Assembly: GCF_004614235.1 (NCBI RefSeq)
Contig: NZ_SPVH01000006.1
Location: 248,001 to 312,000 of the forward strand
DNA from: Brevundimonas intermedia
GTDB lineage: Bacteria > Pseudomonadota > Alphaproteobacteria > Caulobacterales > Caulobacteraceae
DNA: 64,000 nt
Reading direction: 5' to 3'
In this document: positions 24,023-32,543 of the stretch, in pieces
How the letters are laid out: the number at the start of each line of letters is the position of its first letter
How positions within the stretch are numbered: the first letter of the stretch is position 1
Translations under genes and position numbers: made by a program
The notes under the pieces: model-generated
The model's database searches: none
The model's input: the letters and a program-made list of their open reading frames with translations, nothing else
Told to the model about the DNA's origin: nothing

Positions 24023-25912
24023 ATGACCATGGCTGGCGGCGAGGCATTGAAGACGACGGAATTCCAAGGTGTTGCGGGAACGCAGACGCCTGAACGCCCC
24101 CACCTGACGGTGGTGAAATCGGTTCAGGTGGACCGGTCGCGCGACGACCTGCTGACCGATTTCGGCAAGAAGACCCTGGAAGACCGCTATCTGCTGGCGG
24201 GCGAGAGCTATCAGGACATGTTCGCCCGCGTCTCGACCGCCTTCTCGGACGACCCTGAACACGCCCAGCGTCTTTACGACTATATGAGCCGCCTGTGGTT
24301 CATGCCGGCGACCCCGGTCCTGTCGAACGGCGGCGCGGATCGCGGCCTGCCCATCTCCTGCTTCCTGAACGCCGTGGGCGACAGCCTTGAGGGCATCCAG
24401 AACGTCTGGAACGAGAATGTCTCGCTGGCCTCCAACGGCGGCGGCATCGGCACCTACTGGGGCGGCGTCCGTTCCATCGGCGAAAAGGTCAAGGGCGCGG
24501 GCAAGACCTCGGGCATCATCCCCTTCATCCGCGTGATGGACTCGCTGACGCTGGCCATCAGCCAGGGCTCGCTGCGTCGCGGCTCGGCCGCGGTCTATCT
24601 GGACATCCACCACCCCGAGATCGAGGAATTCCTCGAAATCCGCAAACCGTCGGGCGACTTCAACCGCAAGTCCCTGAACCTGCACCACGGCATCAACATC
24701 ACCGACGAGTTCATGGAGGCGGTGAAGGTCGGCGCGACCTTCGATCTGAAGTCGCCCAAGAACGGCGAGGTCATGAAGACGGTCGACGCCCGTTCGCTGT
24801 GGACCAAGCTGCTCGATATCCGGATGCAGACCGGCGAGCCCTATATGATCTTCTCCGACACGGTGAACCGCCAGATGGCGCCGCACCAGCGCGAGCTGGG
24901 CCTGAAGGTCAAACAGTCCAACCTGTGCGCCGAGATCATGCTGCACACCGGCCGCGACCACCTGGGCGTGGACCGGACCGCCGTCTGCTGCCTGTCGTCG
25001 GTCAACGCCGAGACCTTCCTGGAATGGCGCGAGGAGCCGATGTTCGTCGAGGACATCATGCGCTTCCTCGACAACGTCCTGGAGGACTTCATCCGCCGCG
25101 CCCCGCCCGCCATGGCCGCCGCCGTCTATTCGGCCAAGCGCGAGCGTTCGGTGGGCCTAGGTCTGATGGGCTTCCACTCCTTCCTGCAAGGCCAGGGCGT
25201 CGCCTTCGAAAGCGCCATGGCCAAGTCGTGGAACATGCGCCTGTTCAAGCATCTGCGTCGCGAGGCCGACAAGGCCAGCCGCCTGCTGGCCGAAGAGAAG
25301 GGCCCGTGCTTGGACGCCGAGGAACGCGGCGTGATGGAACGATTCAGCCACAAGCTGGCCATCGCCCCGACCGCCTCGATCAGCATCATCTGTGGCGGCA
25401 CCTCGGCCGGCATCGAGCCGATCCCGGCCAACATCTACACCCACAAGACCCTGTCGGGCTCGTTCGCGGTCAAGAACCCCTATCTGGAGCGCCTGCTCGA
25501 CCAGAAGGGCATCAACACCGAGGCCGTCTGGAGCTCCATCCTCGAACAGGAGGGTTCGGTCCAGCATCTCGACGAACTGGACGAGGACGAGAAGGGCATC
25601 TTCAAGACCGCCTTCGAACTGGACCAGCGCTGGGTGGTCGAACTGGCCGCCGACCGCGCGCCGGAGATCTGCCAGGCTCAGTCGCTGAACCTGTTCATCC
25701 CCGGCGACGTCAACAAGTGGGACCTGCACATGCTGCACTGGTCCGCCTGGGAACGCGGCGTGAAGTCGCTCTACTATCTGCGCTCCAAGTCGGTGCAGCG
25801 CGCCGCCTTCGCCGGAGCCCAGGACAAGGCCGAAGCCGTGATCGACCCGAACCAGCCTGATCTCTTCTCAATGCCCAAGACCGACTACGATGAGTGCCTG
25901 GCCTGCCAGTAA
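24023..25912 (+). CDS. nrdA: Ribonucleoside-diphosphate reductase, alpha subunit
   Basis: The 629-residue large subunit reduces ribonucleoside diphosphates with NrdB. Visible residues are the redox Cys113 (LPISCFLN), the N300-L-C302-A-E304 active-site block (NLCAE), the partner Cys322/323 (VCCLSS), and the C-terminal shuttle pair YDECLACQ (Cys625, Cys628). The family's usual N-terminal ATP-cone (the dATP shut-off domain) is absent: the chain goes almost directly to the ten-helix bundle. NrdB carries no ATP-cone either. A terminator follows. Upstream are candidate NrdR boxes. It stands alone, far from nrdB. Confidence 0.97.
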   Translation: MTMAGGEALKTTEFQGVAGTQTPERPHLTVVKSVQVDRSRDDLLTDFGKKTLEDRYLLAGESYQDMFARVSTAFSDDPEHAQRLYDYMSRLWFMPATPVLSNGGADRGLPISCFLNAVGDSLEGIQNVWNENVSLASNGGGIGTYWGGVRSIGEKVKGAGKTSGIIPFIRVMDSLTLAISQGSLRRGSAAVYLDIHHPEIEEFLEIRKPSGDFNRKSLNLHHGINITDEFMEAVKVGATFDLKSPKNGEVMKTVDARSLWTKLLDIRMQTGEPYMIFSDTVNRQMAPHQRELGLKVKQSNLCAEIMLHTGRDHLGVDRTAVCCLSSVNAETFLEWREEPMFVEDIMRFLDNVLEDFIRRAPPAMAAAVYSAKRERSVGLGLMGFHSFLQGQGVAFESAMAKSWNMRLFKHLRREADKASRLLAEEKGPCLDAEERGVMERFSHKLAIAPTASISIICGGTSAGIEPIPANIYTHKTLSGSFAVKNPYLERLLDQKGINTEAVWSSILEQEGSVQHLDELDEDEKGIFKTAFELDQRWVVELAADRAPEICQAQSLNLFIPGDVNKWDLHMLHWSAWERGVKSLYYLRSKSVQRAAFAGAQDKAEAVIDPNQPDLFSMPKTDYDECLACQ

Positions 25913-25936
25913 GGCCGCCACGCTGACGATCCTGAA

Positions 25937-25963
25937 GGGCTCCGCGACAGCGGGGCCCTTTTT
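25937..25963 (+). terminator. Rho-independent terminator of nrdA
   Basis: GGGCTCCGC and GCGGGGCCC (9-bp stem with one T-G pair), loop GACA, then TTTTT. It starts 25 bases after the nrdA stop. Confidence 0.85.
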
Positions 25964-26082
25964 GCATTGGGAACTCTCGTCTGTCGTCGTCGTTGAAAAG
26001 CGACGAAACCATGTCGAAAACCTGTTGGACTCCTGCGCATCGTGGTTGCAGTGTGAGGTCAGCGGATCGGTGGGGAGACCGG

Positions 26083-26955
26083 ATGCGTTTGAAGGCCTGG
26101 ATTTTTGGTGTGGGGGGCGTGCTGGCGATGGCCGGTGCGAACGCCGTTTCCGCACAGACCTGGGCCCCCAACGCCTTTGACGCTGCGCCAGACGCTGGGC
26201 CGGACGCCGCCGCCGTCACTGCCCGCCTGACCGACCAGACCCGCTTCCGCGTCGCGCCCGACGCCCGTTTCGGCCCCGAGATCGAAATCCCGACCGCCTT
26301 CCGTCCCGAGGACGGATTGGGCCTGTCCGCCAGCACCCGCCGCGACGTCTGGATCGACCGCACCGACTTCACCGACCGGGTGACGCTGGAGACCGCCGGG
26401 CGCCTGCGTCGCGCCGACGGCTCGCCCCTGCCGGTCACCCCCGTCGATCGGGCCGAGCTGGACCCCGACGCCTATGACCTGCGCTATGTGCGCGGTTTCC
26501 GCGGCGCGCGGGGACACACCGCCTCGGGCCTGGAAGTCAGCCTGACCCCCCACGCCGGCCTGGGCGTCGGCAGCGAGGGCCGTTCGGCCGAGGCGGGCGT
26601 CACGCTCAAGATCGGCGAGGGGCTGGATCGCCTGGCGCCCGACGGCCGCGAACGGTTCGGCGAACGGCCGCGCTGGTATCTGTACGCCGCCGGTTCCGGC
26701 CGTGCCGTGGGCTATAACTTCGCTCGCACGCGCGACGGCGACTACGCCCGCTCCGGCTATACCCAGGATAAAGGCAGCTTCCTGGGCGACGCCTCGATCG
26801 GCGTGGCCTATCGCCGGGGCGACCTGCAGACTTCGGTCGGGGTCGTCTATCGCGAGATCGACGCGGGCAAGGGCTTGCGCGGCATGAACGGCCTGGACAC
26901 CGACCTGGACGAGGGTCTGGTCGCCTTTCAGCTGACCCTACGCCCCAGCCGCTGA
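26083..26955 (+). CDS. LpxR/DUF2219-like outer membrane beta-barrel protein
   Basis: The 290-residue product has a signal peptide (MRLKAWIFGVGGVLAMAGANAVSAQ) and alternating beta-strand patterns. The C-terminal half, with RWYLYAAGSGRAVGYNFAR, a Lys before GSFLGDASIGVAYRRG, and VGVVYREI, resembles the LpxR lipid A deacylase family (DUF2219). LpxR removes a lipid A 3'-acyl chain from outside the outer membrane. Resemblance is moderate, and I cannot confirm the catalytic residues. GGGGAGA lies just before the ATG at 26083, so I use it rather than the frame opening at 25993. It converges on the gamma-glutamyltransferase gene. Confidence 0.5.
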   Translation: MRLKAWIFGVGGVLAMAGANAVSAQTWAPNAFDAAPDAGPDAAAVTARLTDQTRFRVAPDARFGPEIEIPTAFRPEDGLGLSASTRRDVWIDRTDFTDRVTLETAGRLRRADGSPLPVTPVDRAELDPDAYDLRYVRGFRGARGHTASGLEVSLTPHAGLGVGSEGRSAEAGVTLKIGEGLDRLAPDGRERFGERPRWYLYAAGSGRAVGYNFARTRDGDYARSGYTQDKGSFLGDASIGVAYRRGDLQTSVGVVYREIDAGKGLRGMNGLDTDLDEGLVAFQLTLRPSR

Positions 26956-26965
26956 TCCGTCAGCG
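26950..26965. other. Palindrome spanning two convergent stop codons
   Basis: CGCTGA (26950-26955) and TCAGCG (26960-26965) pair with loop TCCG. The TGA of the LpxR-like gene and the TCA (TGA on minus) of the gamma-glutamyltransferase gene are in opposite arms. No T-tract. It matches similar junctions at 31179 and 53117. Confidence 0.5.
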
Positions 26966-28708
26966 AACCTCCGATACCGCCACACCCTCGCGACGCGGAT
27001 CGGCCCCCGCGTCCCACCTACCGTCCCGCCAGATTGCCCCGTGCAGTCCGGAGGTCTCGGTGGCGTTGGGTCTCAACGCCATGCCCGCCGCGCCCAGGGC
27101 GTCGCGGATCTCCGGCGCGATCATGTCGGTATCGGCGCCGACCATGTCGCCCCGCACCACCAGATTGGGCAGGGCGATGGCGTCCTGCATCGACAGGCCC
27201 CAATCCATCGTCCCGACCAGGGCCTTGGCCACATAGGCCAGAATGCTGGACCCGCCCGGCGAACCGATGGCCCCCACCAGCCGGCCCTGCTTGTCCAGGA
27301 TCAGCACCGGCGTCATCGACGACCGCGGCCGCTTGCCCGCCGCCACCGCATTGGCCGCCGGATGATTGTCCTCGCGCGGCGTGAAGGAAAAGTCCGTCAG
27401 CTGGTTGTTCAGGAAGAAGCCGCCGACCATCCGCCCATTGCCGAAGATGCTCTCCACCGTCGTGGTCATGCTGACCGCATTCCCCCAGGCGTCCACCACG
27501 ACCATGTGCGAGGTGCCGCCCGGCTCGGCCGTCTGGTCCGCCCCGCGCGGCGGGGACCCCGTCGGGGCGCCAGCCTCGACCGGCCCGTCGACCTGGGGCG
27601 CAAGGGCGGCGCGCGCGGCGACATAGTCGGGATCCAGAAGGCCCGCGATGGGCACGCCGACGAAGTCGTTGTCGCCGACATAGCGGTCGCGGTCGGCATA
27701 CATCAGCCGCTGCAACCGACCGAACGCGACCCAGGCCTGCGGGCTCGCCGCGCCCTTGTCCAGATCCGGCGTCGCCTCGGCCATCGCCAGGAACTGCAGC
27801 AGGGCCACGCCGCTGGACGGCGGCGGCGGCACGCAGATCACATAGGCTTGGTAGGGTCGGCACAGGGCGTCGCGACGCAGCGGACGATAGCCTGCGATGT
27901 CCGCCTCGGTCAGGGCTCCGGGGCGTGGCCCCTGACGCACGGTCGCGGCGATCTCGCTCCCGATCGCCCCGCCATAGATGACGCCCGGCCCTTGCTGCGC
28001 CAGACGTGCGACCGTGTCGGCATAGGCCGGGTTCTTCAGCGTATCGCCCGCCTGATACCGCGTGCCGTCCGGCTTGGTGAAATAGGCGGTGGCCCAGCGG
28101 GTCCGCGCCTGGGGGCTGCGGCCGTTGATCATGCCCGCCAGGCGGGGGCTGACCGTGAACCCGTCGCGCGCCAGCCGCTCGGCGTCGCCGAACAGGTCGC
28201 CCCAGGCCAGCTTGCCGTGATCCTTCTGCGCCATTGCCAGCATGGCCACCGCCCCCGGCGCGCCGGTCGAGCGACCGGACATGACCGCATCCACGAACGA
28301 CAATGGCTTGCCGTCCTCATAGAACAGCTCGGGCGTGGCCGAGGCCGGCGCCGTCTCGCGCCCGTCATAGGCTGTCACCGTCCCGGTTTCAGCGTCATAG
28401 CTCATCAGGAAGGCGCCGCCGCCCAGGCCCGACGACTGCGGCTCCACCAGCCCCAGCACGGCCTGGATCGCCACAGCCGCATCCACCGCCGACCCGCCGC
28501 GCCGCAACACCGTCATCCCCGCCTCAACCGCCAAGGGATTGGCCGCCGTCACGAACGGCCCCCGAGCCTGGGGGGGCGCCGGGGATGACGCCGGCGCGCC
28601 CGCCACGATCCGCGGTGTCGCCGCCCCATCCATCTGTGCTGTCGTCTGACACCCCACCAGGACGACGGGCACGAGCAGGGCGGCGATCTGACGACGAAAA
28701 GAGCGCAT
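26960..28708 (-). CDS. ggt: Gamma-glutamyltransferase, lipoprotein form
   Basis: The 582-residue enzyme cleaves the gamma-glutamyl bond of glutathione and related amides. The proenzyme is cut before the catalytic Thr399 in PGGTSHMVVVD, giving large and small subunits. Other conserved blocks are AVEAGMTVLRRGGSAVDAAV, SSGLGGGAFLM and RPRSSMTPVLI. It has a lipoprotein signal ending in LVGC, so it should be anchored in the envelope. I start at the ATG at 28706-28708; the longer frame adds 46 Arg-rich residues ahead of the signal. The gene stands alone, divergent from tRNA-Arg. Confidence 0.93.
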   Translation of the reverse strand: MRSFRRQIAALLVPVVLVGCQTTAQMDGAATPRIVAGAPASSPAPPQARGPFVTAANPLAVEAGMTVLRRGGSAVDAAVAIQAVLGLVEPQSSGLGGGAFLMSYDAETGTVTAYDGRETAPASATPELFYEDGKPLSFVDAVMSGRSTGAPGAVAMLAMAQKDHGKLAWGDLFGDAERLARDGFTVSPRLAGMINGRSPQARTRWATAYFTKPDGTRYQAGDTLKNPAYADTVARLAQQGPGVIYGGAIGSEIAATVRQGPRPGALTEADIAGYRPLRRDALCRPYQAYVICVPPPPSSGVALLQFLAMAEATPDLDKGAASPQAWVAFGRLQRLMYADRDRYVGDNDFVGVPIAGLLDPDYVAARAALAPQVDGPVEAGAPTGSPPRGADQTAEPGGTSHMVVVDAWGNAVSMTTTVESIFGNGRMVGGFFLNNQLTDFSFTPREDNHPAANAVAAGKRPRSSMTPVLILDKQGRLVGAIGSPGGSSILAYVAKALVGTMDWGLSMQDAIALPNLVVRGDMVGADTDMIAPEIRDALGAAGMALRPNATETSGLHGAIWRDGRWDAGADPRREGVAVSEVR

Positions 28709-28801
28709 GGAATATCCGGGGAGGCGAGAACGTCCCAAAGGCCTAATCCGTCCCGCGCGCCGCGCCAACCGCTCTATCTGCGCAAAACTGCATTCCCCCG
28801 C

Positions 28802-28830
28802 TTGCGTCCGCCCGATCCGCGAGCTAAAGA
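28802..28830 (+). promoter_or_regulatory. Candidate promoter of the tRNA-Arg gene
   Basis: TTGCGT (28802-28807) and GCTAAAGA (28823-28830) with a 15-base spacer fit the Caulobacter housekeeping form TTGACGS-N10-14-GCTANAWC loosely. It ends 23 bases before the tRNA, a plausible distance. Pattern match only. Confidence 0.4.
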
Positions 28831-28853
28831 CCCGCCCTCGCCGCAAGGCAGCC

Positions 28854-28930
28854 GCACCCGTAGCTCAGCTGGATAGAGCACCAGACTACGAATCTGGGGG
28901 TCGGGCGTTCGAATCGCTCCGGGTGCGCCA
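28854..28930 (+). tRNA. tRNA-Arg (anticodon ACG), CCA encoded
   Basis: A 77-base cloverleaf: acceptor GCACCCG with CGGGTGC, a D-arm with AGCTCAGCTGGATAGAGC, anticodon stem CCAGA/TCTGG around CTACGAA (anticodon ACG at 28888-28890), and a T-arm with the conserved TTCGAAT loop. The 3' CCA is encoded. The A34 should be edited to inosine to read CGU, CGC and CGA, the main Arg codons of this genome. No intron or variable extra arm. Confidence 0.96.
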
Positions 28931-29080
28931 TCATTTTCAAATATATTGATCAACTGACCACGCGTTCAACGCGGTTCGTCAGCTTGGACGCTTGAGATCG
29001 CTACGCGAGATCGGCTTGGCGGCCACACGATCCTTTAACTGCGATGGTATACAACCCATGCGAGTAATCGCGAGGTTGGT

Positions 29081-29509
29081 ATGCGCACGCACGGCCATAT
29101 CCTTCAGAAAAATCGCCGCCGACGAGAGGGCGCGGCCGCGGTGGAGTTCGCCTTGGTGGGGCCGATTCTGGTGCTGCTGCTGATCGCCATCGTGGTTTAT
29201 GGCGGCTGGTTCCTGATGGCGCAGTCGGTTCAGGCCCTGGCGTCGGAGGGGGCGCGGGCGGCCGTGGGCGGATTGGACGCGGTCGAGCGCGATGCGCTGG
29301 CGCGACGCGAGGTGACGGCGGCGGTCCGGGGCGTGGCGCTGGATCCCGATAGAACCACGATCGAGGTTGCGGAGGAGGCCGGGCGGCTGAGGGTCGTGGT
29401 CGTCTATGACGCCGGCGACAGTCTGGTCATGGCGCTGGGCGGAATGCTGCCGCGTCCGCCGGTCGTCATCCGGCGTTCGGCGGTGATCCATGTGGGTGAA
29501 TACTCGTGA
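29081..29509 (+). CDS. TadE-like pilus assembly protein
   Basis: The 142-residue protein has the TadE signature right after a basic start: REGAAAVEFALVGPILVLLL, a single membrane helix with the Glu of pseudopilin-like proteins, followed by a small periplasmic domain. TadE/F/G proteins are minor components of Flp/Tad pili. No tadABC, cpaB or rcpA genes are in this window, so it is apart from a full pilus locus. Its stop overlaps the start of the next gene by 4 bases (GTGA). Confidence 0.85.
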   Translation: MRTHGHILQKNRRRREGAAAVEFALVGPILVLLLIAIVVYGGWFLMAQSVQALASEGARAAVGGLDAVERDALARREVTAAVRGVALDPDRTTIEVAEEAGRLRVVVVYDAGDSLVMALGGMLPRPPVVIRRSAVIHVGEYS

Positions 29510-31185
29510 GCGGCCGGGGCATGAGCGCTTGGCGTGCGCGGTTCGGGGCGGATCGGCGTGGGGCGGTCGCGGTGATCGCGGCCGTGGCGGGAGGCGTGCT
29601 GTGCATCGTGACGGCCGTGACCATCGATCTGGGGGTGCTGGTGCTGCACACGCGCCGGGTCCAGGGCGCGGCGGATCTGGCGGCCCTGTCGGCGGCGCAC
29701 AATCTAGAGCAGGGCGAAGCCGTTGTCGGTCGCGCGGCCCAGGCGACCGTCCAGGCCAATGTGGCCCCGGATCTCTCTGTCACCGTGGCGACCACGCTCG
29801 GCGTCTATGCGCCGGACCCTGCCAAGTCGCGCGACGAGCGGTTCACGGCAGGCGGTCAGACGCCCAACGCTGCGCGGGTTCAGGTGACCAGTCGCGCGCC
29901 CCTGTTCTTTACTCACCTGCTGTTAGGCAAGGACGAGGTGCGGGTGACGCGCCGCGCCACGGCGGCTGCGACCGGCGCCCCGCCAAAGGCCATGTTCTCC
30001 ATCGGCTCTCGCCTGGCGCGGCTGGACGGCGGCGTGGCGAACCAGGTGCTGAGCGGCCTGACGGGTTCGAAGGTCTCGCTCAGCCTCATGGACTATCGCC
30101 GGCTGGCGGACCTGGACGTCAATCTGCTGGGCTTCACCGACGCCCTGGCGACGGATCTGGACATCGCCATCGGCGACTACGACCGGCTGCTGGCGACCGA
30201 TGTCGATGCGGGTCGGGCGCTGACGGTGCTGGAACGCCTCGCGGGCGACGACGACGGCGGCGCCCTGGGCCGGCTGGCCTCGGCCTCGGTCGGGACGAAG
30301 GTGAAGCTGGGCGATCTGATCGGCGTCGAGGCCCAGTCGCCGCAAGGAATCCGCGAGGGGCTGGATGCTTCCGTCTCGGCCATGGACCTGGCCATGGCGA
30401 TGCTGGAGGTCGGGGGCGGGGACCGCCAGATCGCCCTGAACCTGGGCGTACCCGCCGGCCTGGCCGATCTGAAGACCAGCCTGGCCATCGGCGAACGGCC
30501 CAATCGCTCGCCCTGGCTGACGGTCACGGCGGACGGCCAGCCGATCATCCGCACGGCCCAGGCGCGGCTCTATGTGCGTGCACGGACGGCCCAGGCCCTG
30601 TCGGGTCTGGCGCGGGTCGAACTGCCGATCCTGGTCGAGTTGGCGTCGTCCGAGGCGCGGCTGAAATCCCTGTCCTGCGATCCCGCGCGGTCGGTCGAGG
30701 TCGAGGTGCGGCCGGGCCTGGCGCGCGCTTCCATCGGCGTCGTGGACGAGACGAAGCTGGACGATTTCAAGACCGGCCTGTCGCCGCAACGCGCCACCCT
30801 GCTGTCGGTCCTGGGTCTGGTCAGCATCACCGGCAAGGCGGACGTGGAGGCGGCCGATGCGGGGTTCAAACCGTTGAGGTTCGACGACGCCGACATCGAG
30901 GCGCAACGGATCAAGACCGTGGCCTCGCGCAGCTTCGCCAGCGGTCTGGTGTCCAGCCTGTTGGGTCGGCTGGATTTGGACGTAAACGTGGTCGGCCTGG
31001 GTCTTGGTCTGGGCGATCTGACCAAGGCTCTGAGCCGGCTGCTGGAGCCGTTGGGGCCGGTGCTGGAGGGCGTGCTGAACCCGGTGCTGGACGTGCTGGG
31101 GCTCCGGCTGGGCGAGGCCGATGTGGCGGTGCACGGCCTGTCATGCCCGAGCGAAGGCCGATCGACGCCGCGCCTGGTCGGCTGA
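29506..31185 (+). CDS. TadG-like secreted/membrane protein
   Basis: The 559-residue protein starts at GTG (29506), overlapping the tadE stop. Its N-terminus RRGAVAVIAAVAGGVLCIVT with VTIDLGVLVLHTRRVQGAADLAALSAA is the TadG/TadE-like membrane anchor and helix. The rest (about residues 60-540) is a large periplasmic domain of mixed helix and strand that I do not recognise; no von Willebrand factor A metal site is obvious. It pairs with TadE as a two-gene unit and ends at a palindrome shared with the M23 peptidase gene. Confidence 0.75.
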   Translation: MSGRGMSAWRARFGADRRGAVAVIAAVAGGVLCIVTAVTIDLGVLVLHTRRVQGAADLAALSAAHNLEQGEAVVGRAAQATVQANVAPDLSVTVATTLGVYAPDPAKSRDERFTAGGQTPNAARVQVTSRAPLFFTHLLLGKDEVRVTRRATAAATGAPPKAMFSIGSRLARLDGGVANQVLSGLTGSKVSLSLMDYRRLADLDVNLLGFTDALATDLDIAIGDYDRLLATDVDAGRALTVLERLAGDDDGGALGRLASASVGTKVKLGDLIGVEAQSPQGIREGLDASVSAMDLAMAMLEVGGGDRQIALNLGVPAGLADLKTSLAIGERPNRSPWLTVTADGQPIIRTAQARLYVRARTAQALSGLARVELPILVELASSEARLKSLSCDPARSVEVEVRPGLARASIGVVDETKLDDFKTGLSPQRATLLSVLGLVSITGKADVEAADAGFKPLRFDDADIEAQRIKTVASRSFASGLVSSLLGRLDLDVNVVGLGLGLGDLTKALSRLLEPLGPVLEGVLNPVLDVLGLRLGEADVAVHGLSCPSEGRSTPRLVG

Positions 31186-31194
31186 ATTCAGCCG
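31179..31194. other. 16-bp perfect palindrome across two convergent stop codons
   Basis: CGGCTGAATTCAGCCG spans the TGA of the TadG-like gene (31183-31185) and the TCA of the M23 gene (31188-31190), two bases apart. It has the same GGCTGA/TCAGCC core as 53117-53128. Confidence 0.6.
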
Positions 31195-32543
31195 TGCGCG
31201 GGACGCAGGCCCTCGGCCGAGGCCTGTTGCATCGACGGGCGCTTCTGACCGCCCGAGGCGATGATACGGTCGATACGGGCCTTTTCGGCGCGGAAGGCGG
31301 CCAGATCGGCGCCGGCCAGTTCCGTGCCTTCCTGGGTGCGCACGCCGGCGGGATTGATCCGCCGTCCGCCGCGCCACAGCTCATAGTGCAGGTGCGGGCC
31401 GGTCGAGGCGCCGGTCGAACCGACATAGGCGACGATCTGGCCCTGGCTGACTCGCTGGCCGGCGCGGATGCCCGAGCCGTAGCGCGACAGGTGGCCGTAG
31501 CCGCTTTCGAGACCATTGTTGTGGCGGATGCGCAGCCAGTTGCCATAGCCGCCCCAGCGGCGGGCCTCGACCACCACGCCGTCGGCGGGGGCGACGACCG
31601 GCGTGCCGGTGCCGGCGGCGAAGTCGATGCCCTGGTGCATCTTCTTGTAGCCCGAGATCGGATGGGTGCGGAAACCGAAGCTGGACGACACCCGGCGGAA
31701 GCTCTGCAGCGGGGTGCGCATCATGGCCGAGCGCAGGTTCTTGCCGTTGGCGTCGAAGAATTGGGCGTCCTTCGCTCCGGCCGGCTTGAAGCGATAGAAG
31801 GTGACGCCGCGCAGTTCGGCGTACATCAGGTCGCCCACGTCCACGGTGCGGCCGGCCTCGGTCACTTCACGGTCGAAGACCATGGTGAACTCGTCGGTGG
31901 CGCGGATGTCGCGCTGCATGTCGAACTTGGTGGCGAACAGGCGGCTGGCGGAACGGACGATGGAGGCGGTGGCGCCCAGTTCGCGGGCGCTGGCGGACAG
32001 GGACCGCTCGACGTCGCCCTTGAGCACCACGGTCTCGTGGGTGACTTTTTCTTCCAGCGAACGCAGGCGCAGGGCGCCGTCGAAGCTGCGCGACACGGTC
32101 AGTTGGGACGCCGGGCCGGTGCGCATGGTCAGGCCGATCAAGCGGGCGTCGCCCCGGCCGTCGCGCGGCTTGGCGATGGCGGTCTCAAACTTCAGCCCGG
32201 CGCGCAGATCTGCGAGGTCGAAGGCGTTGGCGACGGTGGCGGCGACGGCGCTGGCTTCTTCCGGCGCGACGCCGGTACGGGCGACGGCCTGCTCGAAGGT
32301 TTCGCCGCGGCGAATCTGGACGTTGACGGCCTCGGGCGCGGTCATGCCGGCGGGGGCGTTGGCGGAGGCGAAGGCCTTGGCTTCCATGGCGGCCATCTGG
32401 GCCGAGGTCAGCGCGGGAACTTCTTCGGCCTGAGCGGGTTGATAGGCTCTACCGGCGAGCATCGCCACCGAGATTGCGGCGACAGCCGTAAGCATGTGCG
32501 GCGCGAGCCGCATCGGCTGGCGGCGTGGGTCGAACTGAGCCAT
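31188..32543 (-). CDS. Periplasmic M23-family (LytM-type) peptidase
   Basis: The 451-residue protein has an N-terminal hydrophobic signal or anchor (APHMLTAVAAISVAMLAGRA) and two small domains. An OapA/LysM-like linker region (about residues 60-200) comes first, and the C-terminal metal-binding M23 domain follows with MHQGIDFAAGTG (His and Asp ligands) and HLHYELWRGG. M23 enzymes cut peptidoglycan cross-links, or serve as activators when inactive; both metal motifs are intact here. The ATG at 32541-32543 is used. It shares a palindromic junction with the TadG-like gene downstream. Confidence 0.9.
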   Translation of the reverse strand: MAQFDPRRQPMRLAPHMLTAVAAISVAMLAGRAYQPAQAEEVPALTSAQMAAMEAKAFASANAPAGMTAPEAVNVQIRRGETFEQAVARTGVAPEEASAVAATVANAFDLADLRAGLKFETAIAKPRDGRGDARLIGLTMRTGPASQLTVSRSFDGALRLRSLEEKVTHETVVLKGDVERSLSASARELGATASIVRSASRLFATKFDMQRDIRATDEFTMVFDREVTEAGRTVDVGDLMYAELRGVTFYRFKPAGAKDAQFFDANGKNLRSAMMRTPLQSFRRVSSSFGFRTHPISGYKKMHQGIDFAAGTGTPVVAPADGVVVEARRWGGYGNWLRIRHNNGLESGYGHLSRYGSGIRAGQRVSQGQIVAYVGSTGASTGPHLHYELWRGGRRINPAGVRTQEGTELAGADLAAFRAEKARIDRIIASGGQKRPSMQQASAEGLRPAHG

